Assembly (NCBI RefSeq): GCF_000471905.2
Contig: NW_006499763.1
Span: forward strand, 483,085-547,084
Length of the DNA: 64,000 bases
From: Amborella trichopoda
Taxonomy: Eukaryota > Streptophyta > Magnoliopsida > Amborellales > Amborellaceae
Direction: 5' to 3'
Shown here: positions 46,654 to 58,989 of the stretch, piece after piece
Layout of the letters: each line of letters opens with the position of its first letter
Numbering within the stretch: the stretch's first letter is position 1
Program-made: the position numbers and the translations under genes
Notes under the pieces: generated by a model
Database searches by the model: none
Seen by the model: only the letters and a program-made list of their open reading frames with translations
Told to the model about the DNA's origin: nothing

Positions 46654-47522
46654 GCCAGCGTTCGCAAACTCGGTCGGTTCAACTTGGAACCGGCCGGTCA
46701 AACCAGGACTAGACACTAACCGATCTAGTTTATGTGGACCGGCTAGGTATTTTTTAAAAAATTCAAAAACATTTATATAAAATCCCAAAAAATAAGAGAT
46801 TTATTTATAATACGTTTTTTAATGTTTTTTATCATTTTGGCAAAGATTGAAAGACTACTTATTTTTACATTTTTTTCATATTTTTTTAAAAAATTAAAAA
46901 TGCCTTAGGCACGATGACTTTTTTTGAAAGGAAAAAGTTTATATACAACTAAGGCTCTAAACAATCAAATTAGAACCCACCTAAAAAATTTCACTAGAAG
47001 AGGTTGTTTTGATGCCAAATATTCTCGAATTGATCATCTCGACATCAAGATGCATGGACATGAGAAAAAAAATTAGATTTAAAGTTTTGAAATTAGTGCA
47101 TCTTGTAATGCATTTTTGGACCGTCAATTTTTAAGATTTTCAAGTCTTTATAGATCTGCTCGATCTATACCATTTTTTAAGCTTTAAATTTTGTAACTAA
47201 AGATGAAAATACATTTTAAGGTTATCACAAAGATTTTCAGCATTGAAACCACATTTCTCGATTCTATTTGAAGGTGCGCTTTACTTTGATCATTTAGAGC
47301 TTCGGTTCTATACAAACCGCACCCTTTTTAAAATCCATTATTTTCACTCATTTTCAATTTCATTTGGATGGGCTTGGTGTAATCATGCTTTAAATATAGT
47401 TTTCATATTTTTTAGATTCTTTTTTAATTTTTTAACCTATTTTCACCAGCGGGAACCTGCCCGATTAGAACGGTTGAACCGACCGGTTTTCAAGGCCATT
47501 TTGATTTATAGAACATTGGTCT
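46654..47522. mobile_element. hAT-like element ends enclosing a nested MITE
   Basis: The left end CCAGCGTTCGCAAACTCGGT then CGGTTC, and the complement of the right end (CCAATGTTCTATAAATC...GACCGGTCGGTTCAACC-type words), form imperfect inverted repeats with CCGGTT-rich flanking words. Between them lies the family 2 MITE at 46928-47330. The hAT assignment is an inference from the terminal words only. Confidence 0.45.
46928..47330 (+). mobile_element. MITE family 2, most complete copy
   Basis: About 400 bp. The left end GTTTATATACAACTAAGGCT, CTAAACAATCAAAT and the complement of the right end (GGTTTGTATAGAACCGAAGC, TCTAAATGATCAAAG) give inverted repeats of about 40 bp. The interior has AGAGGTTGTTTTGATGCC, CATCTCGACATCAAGATGCA and TTTTTGGACCGTCAATTTT. 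No coding capacity. Confidence 0.8.
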
Positions 47523-47900
47523 AGGCAGGTCACGATAGGGCCGGCCCAATTGAGACCGAGCTAGGTAGGCCCGGCCCCGCTGACAATTCTACTCATATTG
47601 CCATGTAGTTTGTGTCATGGTTAATAGGTTACGAGAATCAAACCGACCATCGAATTGATGAGGCATTTTATCCGGTCAAAACCAATCGAATTGTTAAGAG
47701 ATCTGATTGGATTAGATTTTTAAAAGCTAAATAAAATATAAGAATAACCATCTAAAAATATGAAATATATTACAAATAAATTAGTTTATTTAGCTTGCCG
47801 AACCGTTAAAAATCGAAAAATGTTTAAAACTAGTCAAACATGACTTCAATTAATATTCAACCAAACACAATTTTTGCTTTAAATTTGACAGGCCAATGCT
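47520..47900. repeat. GGCC and ACCGG word island
   Basis: 47520-47585 repeats GGCCGGCCC and TAGGCCCGGCCCC; 47640-47850 has AAACCGACC, GGTCAAAACC and GCCGAACCG words. Confidence 0.5.
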
Positions 47901-48154
47901 CTCGTTAGTATGTTTTAGTCTTGGTAAGTATAGTTTGCATTATGATTTAATAGATAATCAAATTTTCATCTTATTATAATGGTGAATGTATTTAGATGGT
48001 GTATGGTGTTAGTATTTTGAGAGTCATCTATTATGAATTCATTTGTCAGACTTAGGGGGTTAAATGAAGTTGCAGTTCTATATTGATTAGAGCCGTTATG
48101 GGGTTTACAGGAGGCAATCTTCTATCAGTTGATCGAAAAGAAGAAAACAGCTTG

Positions 48155-48325
48155 GACCTTGAGGGTACCTCCATTTATTTATTTCTTCTTAATTGGTCAG
48201 TGCTTGACGATTTGGAACACTATGTCCTAGATTCAATTCCTATCAAAGGTAGGAGCGCTATGTCTTAGGTTCAATTCCTATCAAAGGTAAGAGCGCTCTC
48301 CCGACTGACTCACCCAAAAAAAAAT
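48155..48325 (+). mobile_element. Possible tRNA-derived SINE fragment
   Basis: Two near-identical stretches (43 bp apart) carry GGTTCAATTCC or GATTCAATTCC, resembling an RNA polymerase III B box, followed by ATCAAAGGTA(A/G)GAGCGCT and a terminal A-rich run near 48318. No convincing A box was found, so this is tentative. Confidence 0.3.
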
Positions 48326-48329
48326 AAAA

Positions 48330-49615
48330 GTGGCCAAATTGTTTTCCATTATTAACCACCTAAAACTTTTGCCTTATGTCATGCAGCCCAGCCTTTGGTA
48401 AGTATCACGCCTTTTGTCTTGTGTCCTCTACCGTTGCAGTAGTCGATAGAATTGTCCTCGTAGTTAACATAATCATTTAGATATAGTAAAAACTGGTTAC
48501 TTGATCATTCAAATTCTCACCAAGCTGAACTGAGAACTACGAGTTATCGCCATGGTTGCTAAAAACCAGCAATTTTTTATTTTTTGTCAAATTTTTCCAT
48601 CAAGTTTGCTTCCTTTGATTTCATATCAAAATCAAACCCAAGCCAAGTCATTGGGAAAATAAATCAGTTCATTCATGTCTTGGAGGCTTTAGCTAAGCAT
48701 GCAAGATAAGATTTCACCATATTTCAATGGGCGGTATACTGGTTACAACACGATCAAGTCTTAGAATTTCCTCAAAAATTGTGGAAAAATATCACTCCTT
48801 GTTCTTGAATCTTTAGTGATAATTATCTTTAATGAATTTATTCTGTCTTTATTTTATCATGCTAAGTTTCAATGTTAACAATAACTCCAATAATATCCCA
48901 GTAAAATCACTTGATCATGACATTTTAAATTTAGTTGTGTATTAGATTATGTCATGTTTACTAATCATGCTAAAAATTTATTCTGAAATATATAATATAT
49001 TAGCTTAGTTTATTAATGTCCCATAATTATCTAATAAATTCTTGATAAAAGAGAATCACAGTAATATTTTGATAAAACCTCCCATCGATAATGTCCTAAT
49101 AATGATATTTATCACTGAGGTTGAAGCAAAAGGTTCAACTCAGTTTTGGACTAAGTTTAAGTTCCTATTTATAAGGGATAAAAATCAAGGTTTGGATAAT
49201 AAATAAAAGGCAAAGAAAACTTCATCGTAAAATAAAATAAAAAAGGGTAAAACAAAGCTTTACTTGGTTTGACAATTGCCCCCATATGGCAACAAACTCA
49301 AAAAGATATCATGCTAAGTGTTGAGAATAAACAGGACTTGAAGTTCTCTCTAGAATACCCATTAACACTGCATGCAATCTCTCTATAATGAGATCACACA
49401 TATAAGTAGGAAACTCAAAAGCCATCTCTCTCTCATCCCATACCTTTTCGATTTGGAATGATTGAATCTCCCATATATTCACATGAACTTTCCGAAAATA
49501 ATAATATTCTTAACCAATCCCCATAAAATAGGGAACTTCTTAAATTAATGGATTCCCTTAAAATATGGTTTCACCATAACATTGTCCTACTTATTGTCAT
49601 TCTAATAAATGATAT
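48330..49615. other. Intergenic DNA without recognised features
   Basis: Nothing supported. Confidence 0.5.
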
Positions 49616-49624
49616 TGTGATATT

Positions 49625-49811
49625 GTATAGAATGAGACCATTTACTTTTGGTACAAGGAGGTCACAATTAGTTGCAACCATTCGATGTGAAATCTAATAG
49701 CTTGGGTGAGAAATTTGTTTTTGAACTTTGAACTTGATCAATGAAAAAATCCAGCCACCTAATTTTACATCCAATGGTTAAGATTAAATATTACGTGAGA
49801 TTCTGAGTGTG
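49625..49811. mobile_element. MITE family 3, copy 2
   Basis: Left end AGAATGAGACCATTTACTTT, then GGTACAAGGAGGTCACAATT and TTCGATGTGAAATCTAATAG; the right half carries AATTTTACATCCAATGGTT. The right end is decayed. Confidence 0.75.
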
Positions 49812-50181
49812 GGAAAAGGCTAAGTTTCCGAGTCTTTTAGTGACATTTTTTGTTGCTGGTTGCAGATTTATAGTTGTTCTAGTCGAATTGGGGGGTTAAA
49901 ATTTGGAATCCATTAAAAGAGAAGGATGTGGTTAAAGTCACAAGAGAGGCAGAAAAAACTTCTAATTGTTGTAAAGTAAGTTGAGGGCATGAAAACCACA
50001 AAAAAGACAATAAGTAACCTATCTTTAATAATAGAAACCTCAACCCAAAAAATTCAATAGCGAGAGCATGGAACAAGTGATCAAAGGATTGTATACGGAC
50101 CTGTTTTATTGAGGATTGATGTTTTGTATTATGAGGAAATAGATTTGTCAAGGTAGAGTCAAAAGGACGACTTCGGGGGGT

Positions 50182-50698
50182 TGTTAAAAGCCCAAAGAGC
50201 TTGAGGCCCGAAGGAGTGTCCGGCTAGGTAGACTCGGTTGACTCCGTCCCTACGGGGGTTCGGGGCAGCAGCCCCCAAGGAAACTTTTGGATAGTTGTAC
50301 ATGGGATTCGATATGTATCTGTACATGGGGTATTTCGATAATTTGTATCATCTATCTGAGACTCAATATATATAGTTGCAATAAAATATATATTGTTGCA
50401 ATGAGGTTGCTTAGGGTTAAGAGAAAAATACAGATCTCTTTGTAATCAGAGAGAACAGAAAGGCGTGAGGAAAAGAACTATTGTAACCCTATTAGCTATT
50501 GTAACCTTATTATCCATTGCCAGCAAAGAAGCTCTCATCTCCTATAGATGTAGACACGTTACCGAACCACGTATATCTTTGCATGGTGGTTGGTTGTCTC
50601 TTTCTTCTGTGTTTATTTCTTTTTTTTTGTTTTCGTGGATTACTTTTCGTTTCTACAGATTTGTCTCTCAAGAATCCTTATTGATGGAGGAAATGTGT
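50182..50698 (+). mobile_element. Isolated LTR with primer-binding-type site
   Basis: Begins TGTTAAAAGCCCAAAGAGCT, holds a GC-rich block (CGGGGGTTCGGGGC-like words) and CAGAGAGAACAGAAAGG, and is followed at about 50699 by TTGGTATCAAAGA, a Met-tRNA-type primer site. The right boundary is approximate. No partner LTR or coding region was found nearby. Probably Copia-like; a fossil. Confidence 0.5.
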
Positions 50699-52229
50699 TG
50701 GTATCAAAGAACTAGAGTTAGATGATTGAAAGAAGAAGATAGAAACACCTAATTCGTCCAAGTCATAGCTAAATCTAGAAGACAATTTAATCACAATCAT
50801 GGTTTAAAAAATAGAAGAATTTCTAGTGAGAACTAGGAAAAAGTAGAAAATGCCACTGTAATAAAATTTTTATCCGGAAAGGGGTTGGGGTTGTGACGGT
50901 AGCACTCATCGTACCTCAGTTGCACTTTCTGACACTATAAAAAATGAGAGCTTCAAAAACTACTGACACTTTCAAAAATGGGCAAGGACCTGTATTCCCC
51001 ATTGAATTACATAAAAAAATAAAGAAATAAATTATTTACGACCTCAAAGAGATTGGCATTCTCCCTAGAAGATGTACCCTTCAAAAGAATCTCGGAGGAA
51101 TCAACAAAATTGCTTAAAAGGCCCTTTGAGTTGGAAGAGAATCTCGGAGGAATCAACAAAATTGCTTAAAAGCCCCTTTGAGTTGGAAGAAATTAAGAGT
51201 GATGTCTTTGAGCTTCCCTGGTGCAGGGCCCAAAGACCAAATGGATACCCTTTAGGGTTGTTTTAGCACTTCCAGTAAATGCTCAAAAAAGAGCTCGTTC
51301 AACTCTTCCATGCTAGAGGAAAGATAAATAATGCAATGGACTCCACCTTTGTGTGCGGCCACAAGACTCAGATTGATTCTCAAGGAATTTTGAGCCTTCA
51401 GTCAGCATTCATAAAAGATAGACAAATAGTTGATGAGATCTTCATGCTTGAGACTGCATCCACTCAAAGAAACAAGAAGCCAGTTTGGGATTAATGTGGA
51501 AAGTTTACTTCGAAAAAGTACACGATAGGGGGTCTATTAGATTTGGCGAACGATGGAGAGCATGGATCAATGGGTGTTTGTCCTCTACTCATTTCTCAAT
51601 TTTGATTAATAGGAGGGTAAATATTTTAAAGCTTCTCGAAGCATTCGACAAGGTGACTCCTTACTTTTTCTTTTCTCTATTCTAAGAGGGGTTCAGAGAA
51701 ATGCCATGCTCAATCGACAAAACCGGGTGGTCGTTCGCATTTAAAGTCTCTCCAAATGGTCCATCTCTCACATCCGATGATACAGCCATATTTTTTGATG
51801 TTGAAAAGAGGTAGATGAAGACTATGGTTGTTTTTCTTGTATTTTGGAGCGATTTCAACCTAAAACCAAACATGACAAAAACAAAGTTATTTGAAATACA
51901 ATGCATCTGAAAGCGTTGGGAAATTGGCCTGTTGCATTGGGTATAGGTCGACAAACTACCTACAAAATACATAGGGATCATATCGGTTGAATAGTGTCTA
52001 TCAAGAGCATCATGGGACCCTATCATTGAAAGGTTCCAAATGAAGACCGACACCATCATGGAACCCTATTTGTTAAAAGGTTAAAAAAGAATATTGAAAC
52101 CTGGATAGTAAAGTATTTATCACTTGGTAGAAGAATCACACTTTTGAAGTCCTCTCTCTCTAATCTTGAACGCATCTTCTTTCTTTTAGGACTTAGGACC
52201 CATGTGAGATGAAAATTAATACATGGTTT

Positions 52230-54276
52230 TAATGCAGATTGATGCAAAGAAATAATAACACCAGAAAAATAAAAGGAAAAGAGGTTGAGAGAATATACCA
52301 TCTGTCAAGGTCTGTAAAAGAATCACCCTAACGTTGAGAGAATATACCATCTCTCAAAGTCTGAGAATCCATCCAAAATAATCTCTTCACGAGAGCAAAT
52401 TTTATTAACTCATCCACTTTTTTTTTTACAATGAAGAAAAACCTCCATTTAAATAGATTAAAAAATAAGATAAACATTAATAAAAAAAAAAATCTCTCTA
52501 CATTTTTTCTATTTATCTCTTCTTCCCTATTTTATCTCTCTCAAAATCACGTGCTAAATTTTCCTTATCTTCTCTCTCTTTAATTCATGTGCCAAAAATT
52601 AGGCTCACTTCTCTCTCTTTAATTCATGTGCCAAAAATTAGGCTCATTTCTATCCCACATTTTGCTCAAAATTCTCCCTTGATTATTGTTGATAAGGATA
52701 AACTCTCTCTAAACTTAACGTTATCTTATTTATATTCTTAAACTACCTTCCCTTATTTAACTTTATCTATTTATATTCCAAACTAACTAACTCAAATCAA
52801 TTAATTACTAATTAACCCAAATCCATAAATATCAACTCACACGCAAACTCAATGCCCACAAATATCCCTGCACACCTCCTCTCCTATTCTTGAACCTCTC
52901 CTATTCCTGAAGAGATAAACTAAAGAATAATAAAAAATTAAAATAACCCTAATATTATTTGGGTCATTCTCCCCGGGTTGGGAGAAGCTCGACCTGAAGC
53001 TCAAAAGTTGGTGATGAAGTCCCACTTTGAGCCTCGATACTTTTTTTTAAGACTGATGCATGCAACTGTGTTCCAAGAGTAATTGTTGAATACAAGCTTG
53101 GGCTGATTAATCCTGATTATTCCTAACCATGAATGCGTACAGCTCCAAAAAAACACCAAGTTCAATAAATGAATACGCTTGACCACGACATTTTTGGGAG
53201 ATCGATTTTAATGTCAAAATTTTGTGGTCGTTCCATAGGACGTGGCAGATCTGGCTTCTCTATAGAACACGGCTGATCTGGCTTGTAATTTTCTTCAATA
53301 TGCTTGAAATCAACACCTTGGATTTGTCGTGGAATTATTGGTGCAAGACGAATGTGGTTGTAAGTACCTTCTTTACGAGGAAGATTGTTCTCCAACCACT
53401 GCAACCTCTGATTCATTTCTTGATTCATCTCACGTGCTTTAGTTAAAAAATCCTCTAGGGCTTTAGTAAAATTTTCTACCCAACGATAATCCATAGCAAG
53501 AGTAAGATTAGCTTGATTTCTTAAATTTAACTTGCTAGCTTGATTGCTTAAATCTAACTTGCTCTCAAGATCTAACTTGATCTGGATATGACTTGCTCTG
53601 ATCTAACTTGCTTTGATACCAATTGATGTAAATTGATGCAGCTTTGATACCAATTGATGTAAATTTGAGGAAAAAAATAAAAAATAAAAATAAAAGATTG
53701 AGCTAATATACCCTCTCAAAGTCTGCAAGGGAATCCACCCCAAAATAATCCCTTCACGAGACTAAATTTTATTAACTCATCCACTTTTTTTTACAATGAA
53801 GGAAAACCTCCTTTTAAATAGACTAAAAAATAAGATAAACATTAACAAAAAAAACTCTCTCTACACTTTTCCTATTTTATCTCTTGTTTCCTATTTTCTC
53901 TCTCTTAAAATCACGTGCTAAATTTTCCCTATCTTCTTTCTCTTTAATTCACGTGCCAAAAATTAGGCTCGTTTCTATCTCACATTTTGCCCAAAATTCT
54001 CCCCAACTTTGATTATTGTTGATAAGGATAAACTCTCTCTAAACTTAACTTTATCTTATTTATATTCCTAAACTACCTCCTCTAATTTAACCTTATCTAT
54101 TTATATTACAAACTAACTAATCCAAATCAATAACTAATTAACTCAAATCCATAAATATCAACTCACACACAAACTCAATACCCACAAATATCCTTATGCA
54201 CCTCCTCTCCTATTCTTGAAGAGATAAACTAAAGAATAATAAAAAAATTAAAATAACCCTAATATTATTTCCATCA
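52230..54276 (-). mobile_element. Short Ty3/Gypsy-like LTR element nested in the LINE
   Basis: LTR-like direct repeats at about 52230-52966 and 53624-54276 share long phrases (for example TTTATTAACTCATCCACTTT and CCCTAATATTATTT) and flank an interior of only about 650 bp. On the minus strand a TTGGTATCAAAGC primer-binding-type site abuts the right-hand LTR, and the interior carries a gag-like stretch at 53162-53494. The interior next to the other LTR has the GGGGAGAATGA wording usual for Gypsy 3' ends. Exact target duplication GGTTT at 52225-52229 and 54277-54281. No protease, RT or integrase is present, so it is a non-autonomous or internally deleted fossil. Confidence 0.82.
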
Positions 54277-55285
54277 GGTTTTGAGTGAGAGAAAGAATTG
54301 AGGAATCCTCTTTCTGACTTTGAGAGAAAGAATTGAGGAATCTTCTTTCCGACTTTGACTCTCCAACTCTAGTTGTCGCTTCTTTTTTCTGTTACTTCGA
54401 AAATAGCTACTTCAGCTTTAACCACTCGAATTTTCGATATTCCTTTCCATTTCTCATCGAATGAATGGCATCTTCTTCTTGAAATCCTATCTATTTTTAA
54501 GCATGATATTGGGGAATCTCATTACTATTACTCAAACAAGGAAATATATGTTTTTATATTCGTCCATTGATCAAATCAGATATGTAATTATTGAAATAAT
54601 TGTTGGAGAGTCAAATGATGGATATGCTAGCATAATAACATTCGGGATTATGATGGATTATACACGCTGATGTAGGAAATGACCCTCCATTAAATTCCTT
54701 CACAAGTGGCAAAAGCTCATGAAGACCTGCCAAAAATTTTCTGGGTGAAGATTTTCAATAGGGGAATCTCGAAGGTGAAAAGAAATATCACTTTGTTAGT
54801 TGGAAGAAATTCACAACCCGCAAGGGCTAGGGAATTCAAGAGCCATATAAATTCACAACCCGCAAGAGCTAGGGAATTCAAGAGCCATAAAGATAAAATT
54901 ATGAACTTAACGACTCCAAACCAAGTGGGTGTGGAGATGTACTAATGGGAGAATTCACAGGGGAGAGTGTAAGTATGGGCTTGACTTAGGTGGACCCATA
55001 ATCAAAGTCCCATTGAAGATCATTATTCTCCAACTTGTGGAAGGGCATTGACCTATGTAGGTCCCTCTTTCTAAAGTATGGTACAAAGGGCATTAGAGAT
55101 GGCAATTCCACAGGCTTTTACTTTGAAAAATGTCTTGGAAACAATGCATTCCGTTATTGATATCCATAAATATTTATGAATTAATGACCCGCTACCAAGG
55201 TCCGGGACTTGAGTTCCCGAAGGAGCAAACAAAGTACATCATTGGTTGCCACTGTAGTAAGGTGTGCAATAACTTCATCAAACAG

Positions 55286-56555
55286 TGTTGTGCGTAAAAG
55301 CTTTAAACCCCTATGGATTGATTTTTTTTGACAAATAAAAAATAAAAAATAAAACATAAATCATGAAACACCATGGGTTGATTTTTTTGGCAAATAAAGA
55401 ATGAGAAATAAAGCATAAATCATGAAACACATACCACAAGAACATAAAAATTTATATGTTACATATATCTCAAAAACCAAGTGATATATCTAAGAGTCCT
55501 AATCTTTTTTAATTTTTATTTTCTTTAGAAAATTTATTAATATCAATATCAATCCAACATAATATGGGATTTCTTTATGTGGATGGGATAGCTTCATATA
55601 TTATTCATATTTTGTCAAATAAATTAATTCATCATTCTTGTTAAAAAATCGTGTCTTCCATCAAAATTTTCTACCTCCAACCTTGCATTCGAAATCTTTA
55701 CCCTTATTCTGAAAATCCCAAATTGAGCTCTAATACCACTTGTTTTGCGCAGAAACTCCAAATAAAATATAAAACACAAACAACAAGAACACAAAGATTT
55801 ACGTGATTCACCCCAAAAAGGCTACATCCATGGCACGACAAACTGAAATCCACTATACCAATAAAAGTTACATCAAAGATTTTGGAACAAAGAGTTACAT
55901 CTTTAAACTTCGACAAAGCTCAATCAAGCAAACCCTTTTAAACGTGTTCTCCCAAACAGCACAGTTGATGATCTCTCATCTCTATTCCATAACTACACCA
56001 CTATTTAGGAAGATATCATAACTAGACCACTATCTAGGAAGACAACTTTGAGAACAAACGAGACTTTCTCTCACTAAAAGAGGAAACACCGAAAATCTTC
56101 ATGGGAACCGCTTCTCAACAATAAACCAATTTCTCACTCTACAAGAGTCTTCAGAAGGCATCATCAATATTTCTCTCCATATGAAGTTATCTTCTCTTTA
56201 TGAGGAAACCTTACTTCTTATGCACAAGAAGCCCTGCCGCCCTCTTTCTCTATAGAGGAAACCATCTTTCTCATATGGTGACCCAAATAAGGCACATAAA
56301 TTTTCTACGCTTTCATCCCATAAGATTAAGAATTCATACTTAATAGGAAATTTCCTATCGATGTTACATATATCTCAAAAATCAAGAGATATATCTCAGA
56401 GTCCTACTCTTTTTGGATTTCTATTTCCTTTAGAAAATTTATCAATATCAATCACAATCCCAAATAATATGAGATTTCTTTATGTTGGTGATTTTGGATG
56501 GCACCAATATGAGATTTTTTTTTGTTGGTGATTTTGGATAGCTCCAAATCCAACA
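55286..56555 (-). mobile_element. Internally deleted Copia-like LTR element nested in the LINE
   Basis: Exact target duplication AACAG (55281-55285 and 56556-56560). The right LTR is about 55741-56555. The left LTR, about 55286-55597, is a shortened copy sharing TGTTACATATATCTCAAAAA and TTTAGAAAATTTAT phrases. Between them only about 140 bp remain, with a TGGTATTAGAGC primer-binding-type site at about 55726-55738 on the minus strand. The same LTR family gives the solo LTR at 13752-14992. A fossil with no coding region left. Confidence 0.85.
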
Positions 56556-56850
56556 AACAGTTCACCACACTGTCTGCATCCTTAAATGAAATTTTCTATT
56601 CACCGAGGCGAGAGGACTCTATAGTGTGGGAGCTTACTACTGCATCAAACAGTGCCATCGGTCTCTTTGATGCTATGGAACGTGCGGAAAGAGAGAACCG
56701 AAGATCTTTCGAGGATGAAGCAGATGATCTTGAAGGTTTTAAAGGTTTGATTTTGAATTATGCAGTAAATTGGGCATCTATGACTAAGGAATGTTGGGGT
56801 ATTCCTAGAAATGACATGATCGAAAGGCTTAGGAGTTGATTAACCCCAAA

Positions 56851-58980
56851 GTGTAAAGAAAGACTAGGGCTAATCAGTAGACACCAAAAGATATAATCAA
56901 ACTAGCGAGGGTTTATGGTTCATCTCGGAAACCTTCACTTTGACATAAATCAGGCTTGCCCTTGATAATTAATTCATGGGCTCTCATATTGGATATTGAA
57001 ATACAAATTCAGTATACTTGTGGTTTTTTGGTATCTCCCCGGTAAGCATGAGGTTCTTTTGTCATTGTTTTGCCCTTTTCCCCAGTAGTGATCTAAGTCA
57101 CACACCCGATCTGACAAGTTTGGATAAACAAAGAAATTAAACCTATGTTGTAGTGAAATTTCACTTTGTAGAATAACTGCTTTTGTCTTGCTTTTTAGAA
57201 GTGCATGCACTATTATGGATGGGCCACAAGAAAATAAAATTTACATTTACCAACAAAGAAATGATTTTTTTTATCGAACATAATATTTTTTAGGTATCAA
57301 ATTTTCCAGCTTCCAGACTCCTAAACTTCCAACTCTCATCGAAATTTCAACTTCTAGTTGTCAAATAGGCCATGAAAGGTCTTCTAGATATATAAATCTC
57401 TTGAATTGTAGGGCTACCATGCTTATGTCTTTGTTATTCCATTCTAAATGTGGATGATATACAAAAGGACGTTCTTCATGGTGTCATGGACAAAGTTCCC
57501 ATGAAGATAAACATTGCGATGATATCTCCTATAGAGTGAGATGCTCGTTTCTTGTAGGAGAATTTTTTGCGATGGAGTAAGCTTCCTATGGAGATAAATA
57601 TTGTCCCTGAGAGAAAATTTTCAGGAAAGCCTTTTAGAAAACTAAATGATTACGAAAGAGGCTTGACAATATGCCTATAAATTGAACGGCAAGAGAAGAG
57701 TTAGATGTAGCTTTTGTGGGAAAGAAATGGGCAGCGGTATTTATCCCCTAAAACAACTTGCTAAAGGACGGGTTGACATTACCTTGTCAATTAGTGCCAA
57801 TACCAGTAAAGAAGTAAATATTAATGAGGATGCAAACTAGTGCTCGTCACGGTGTTTGCAGATCCAACATGCTACAATCCTATGTTCTAATGGAATGTTA
57901 GCCTCTCTTCGACTGTGAGATGTGATAATGGGACTGTTGAGAAACTGCTTACAAATTATTTGAAGATAACTTGCTCTTATAGTTGTTTTCAATTAAATAT
58001 AGGATTGTCTACTTTGTCATGTGCAAGTTATTAGCTAACTTTCCATATTGAATTTTAATAGAAGTCCAATAGTAAGTAAATAGATTAAAGAGAGATACTA
58101 GCTTTAATTTAAAATTGTAGAAAAATAAAAAGGGACTAGGTAGTGATTGAAGAAAGAGAAAGGGGGAAGTGGTGGCCCACTAGTGGGTCATAGTGGGGTT
58201 GAGATTCTTGATATTTGAAAAAAAGTGAGAGGTAAGATATAACCGGTATGAGTGGGGTCTTGGGTATGAGTATGAGTTATAACGTGTAAGGTAGGATGAA
58301 GTAACTTTGGAAATATATGAAGTTGTGAACTTAAACAAAGAGGAATAAATGTCCAGCAAATAGATGAACAATAACTACAAGAAACTATTGCAAAAAAGAT
58401 ATCAAAAGAGAGTGTTGTCCCATGTGGTCTACACACTTTAATTGTAAAGAACAGAGCGAGACAAAGCAAGCTAGATATAGAGCGAGAGAGGAAGCTAAAG
58501 AGAGACATGGCCCTGCCCTTATCTCTCTCTCTCTTCTGCTTCCGTTCTCTAACTCCCTCTCTAATTTCTTCTCCCTCTCTCTATATAGAGAGAGAGAAGG
58601 CCAAGAGACCTAATTCCCTTGATGGAGAGAGAGAAAAGCATGACCGTATTGCCCTCGAGAGAGAGGGAGGGAGAAAGAATGGCGGGAGCGAGAGATACCC
58701 TTACCCAAGTCTTAAGAGTTGTGAAAAAAAGATTGCAAATCGTATGTTTGTTGATAAACTAGAGAGCGGCAAGAGTTTTTATACACCCTCGTGGCTCAGA
58801 CAATAGAGGATGTCTATCTTTGGAGACTCCAATAATGGAGCTCACGAATTCCCAACAAAAATAGCAGGGGAATCCCTACCAATGGTAAGCACACATTGCC
58901 TTGATTCAAATTTCTTTAATTCGAAGTTGAATTACAAATTTGAGTTTCAAATTAACATACCATATGAGTTTTATTAATAA
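56851..58980. other. Intergenic DNA without recognised genes
   Basis: Nothing supported. 58520-58680 is CT- then GA-rich, with a small palindrome TCTCTCTATATAGAGAGA near 58577. Confidence 0.5.
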
Positions 58981-58989
58981 ATAAATAGA

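Larger units (their letters stand above)
51010..56850 (+). mobile_element. L1-clade LINE remnant, split by two LTR-element insertions
   Basis: Segments 51010-52229, 54277-55285 and 56556-56850 read in the same direction as parts of an L1 ORF2. Seen: LKSPFELEEIKSDVFE and QSAFIKDRQIVDEIF (RT), RWRAWINGCLSSTHFSILIN (RT), a maturase-like region near 52080-52200, IRDGNSTGFYF near 55090 and REDSIVWEL near 56610. The host sequence resumes exactly after each insertion's 5-bp duplication. Parts between the segments are missing, and stops and shifts are frequent. A 52-bp tandem duplication lies at 51087-51190 and a 42-bp one at about 54808-54890. No RNase H or poly(A) end was identified. Confidence 0.78.

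Noticed and set aside
57400-57900. Possible Copia reverse transcriptase wording
   Set aside because: A weak resemblance over a few codons only, with no neighbouring motifs.
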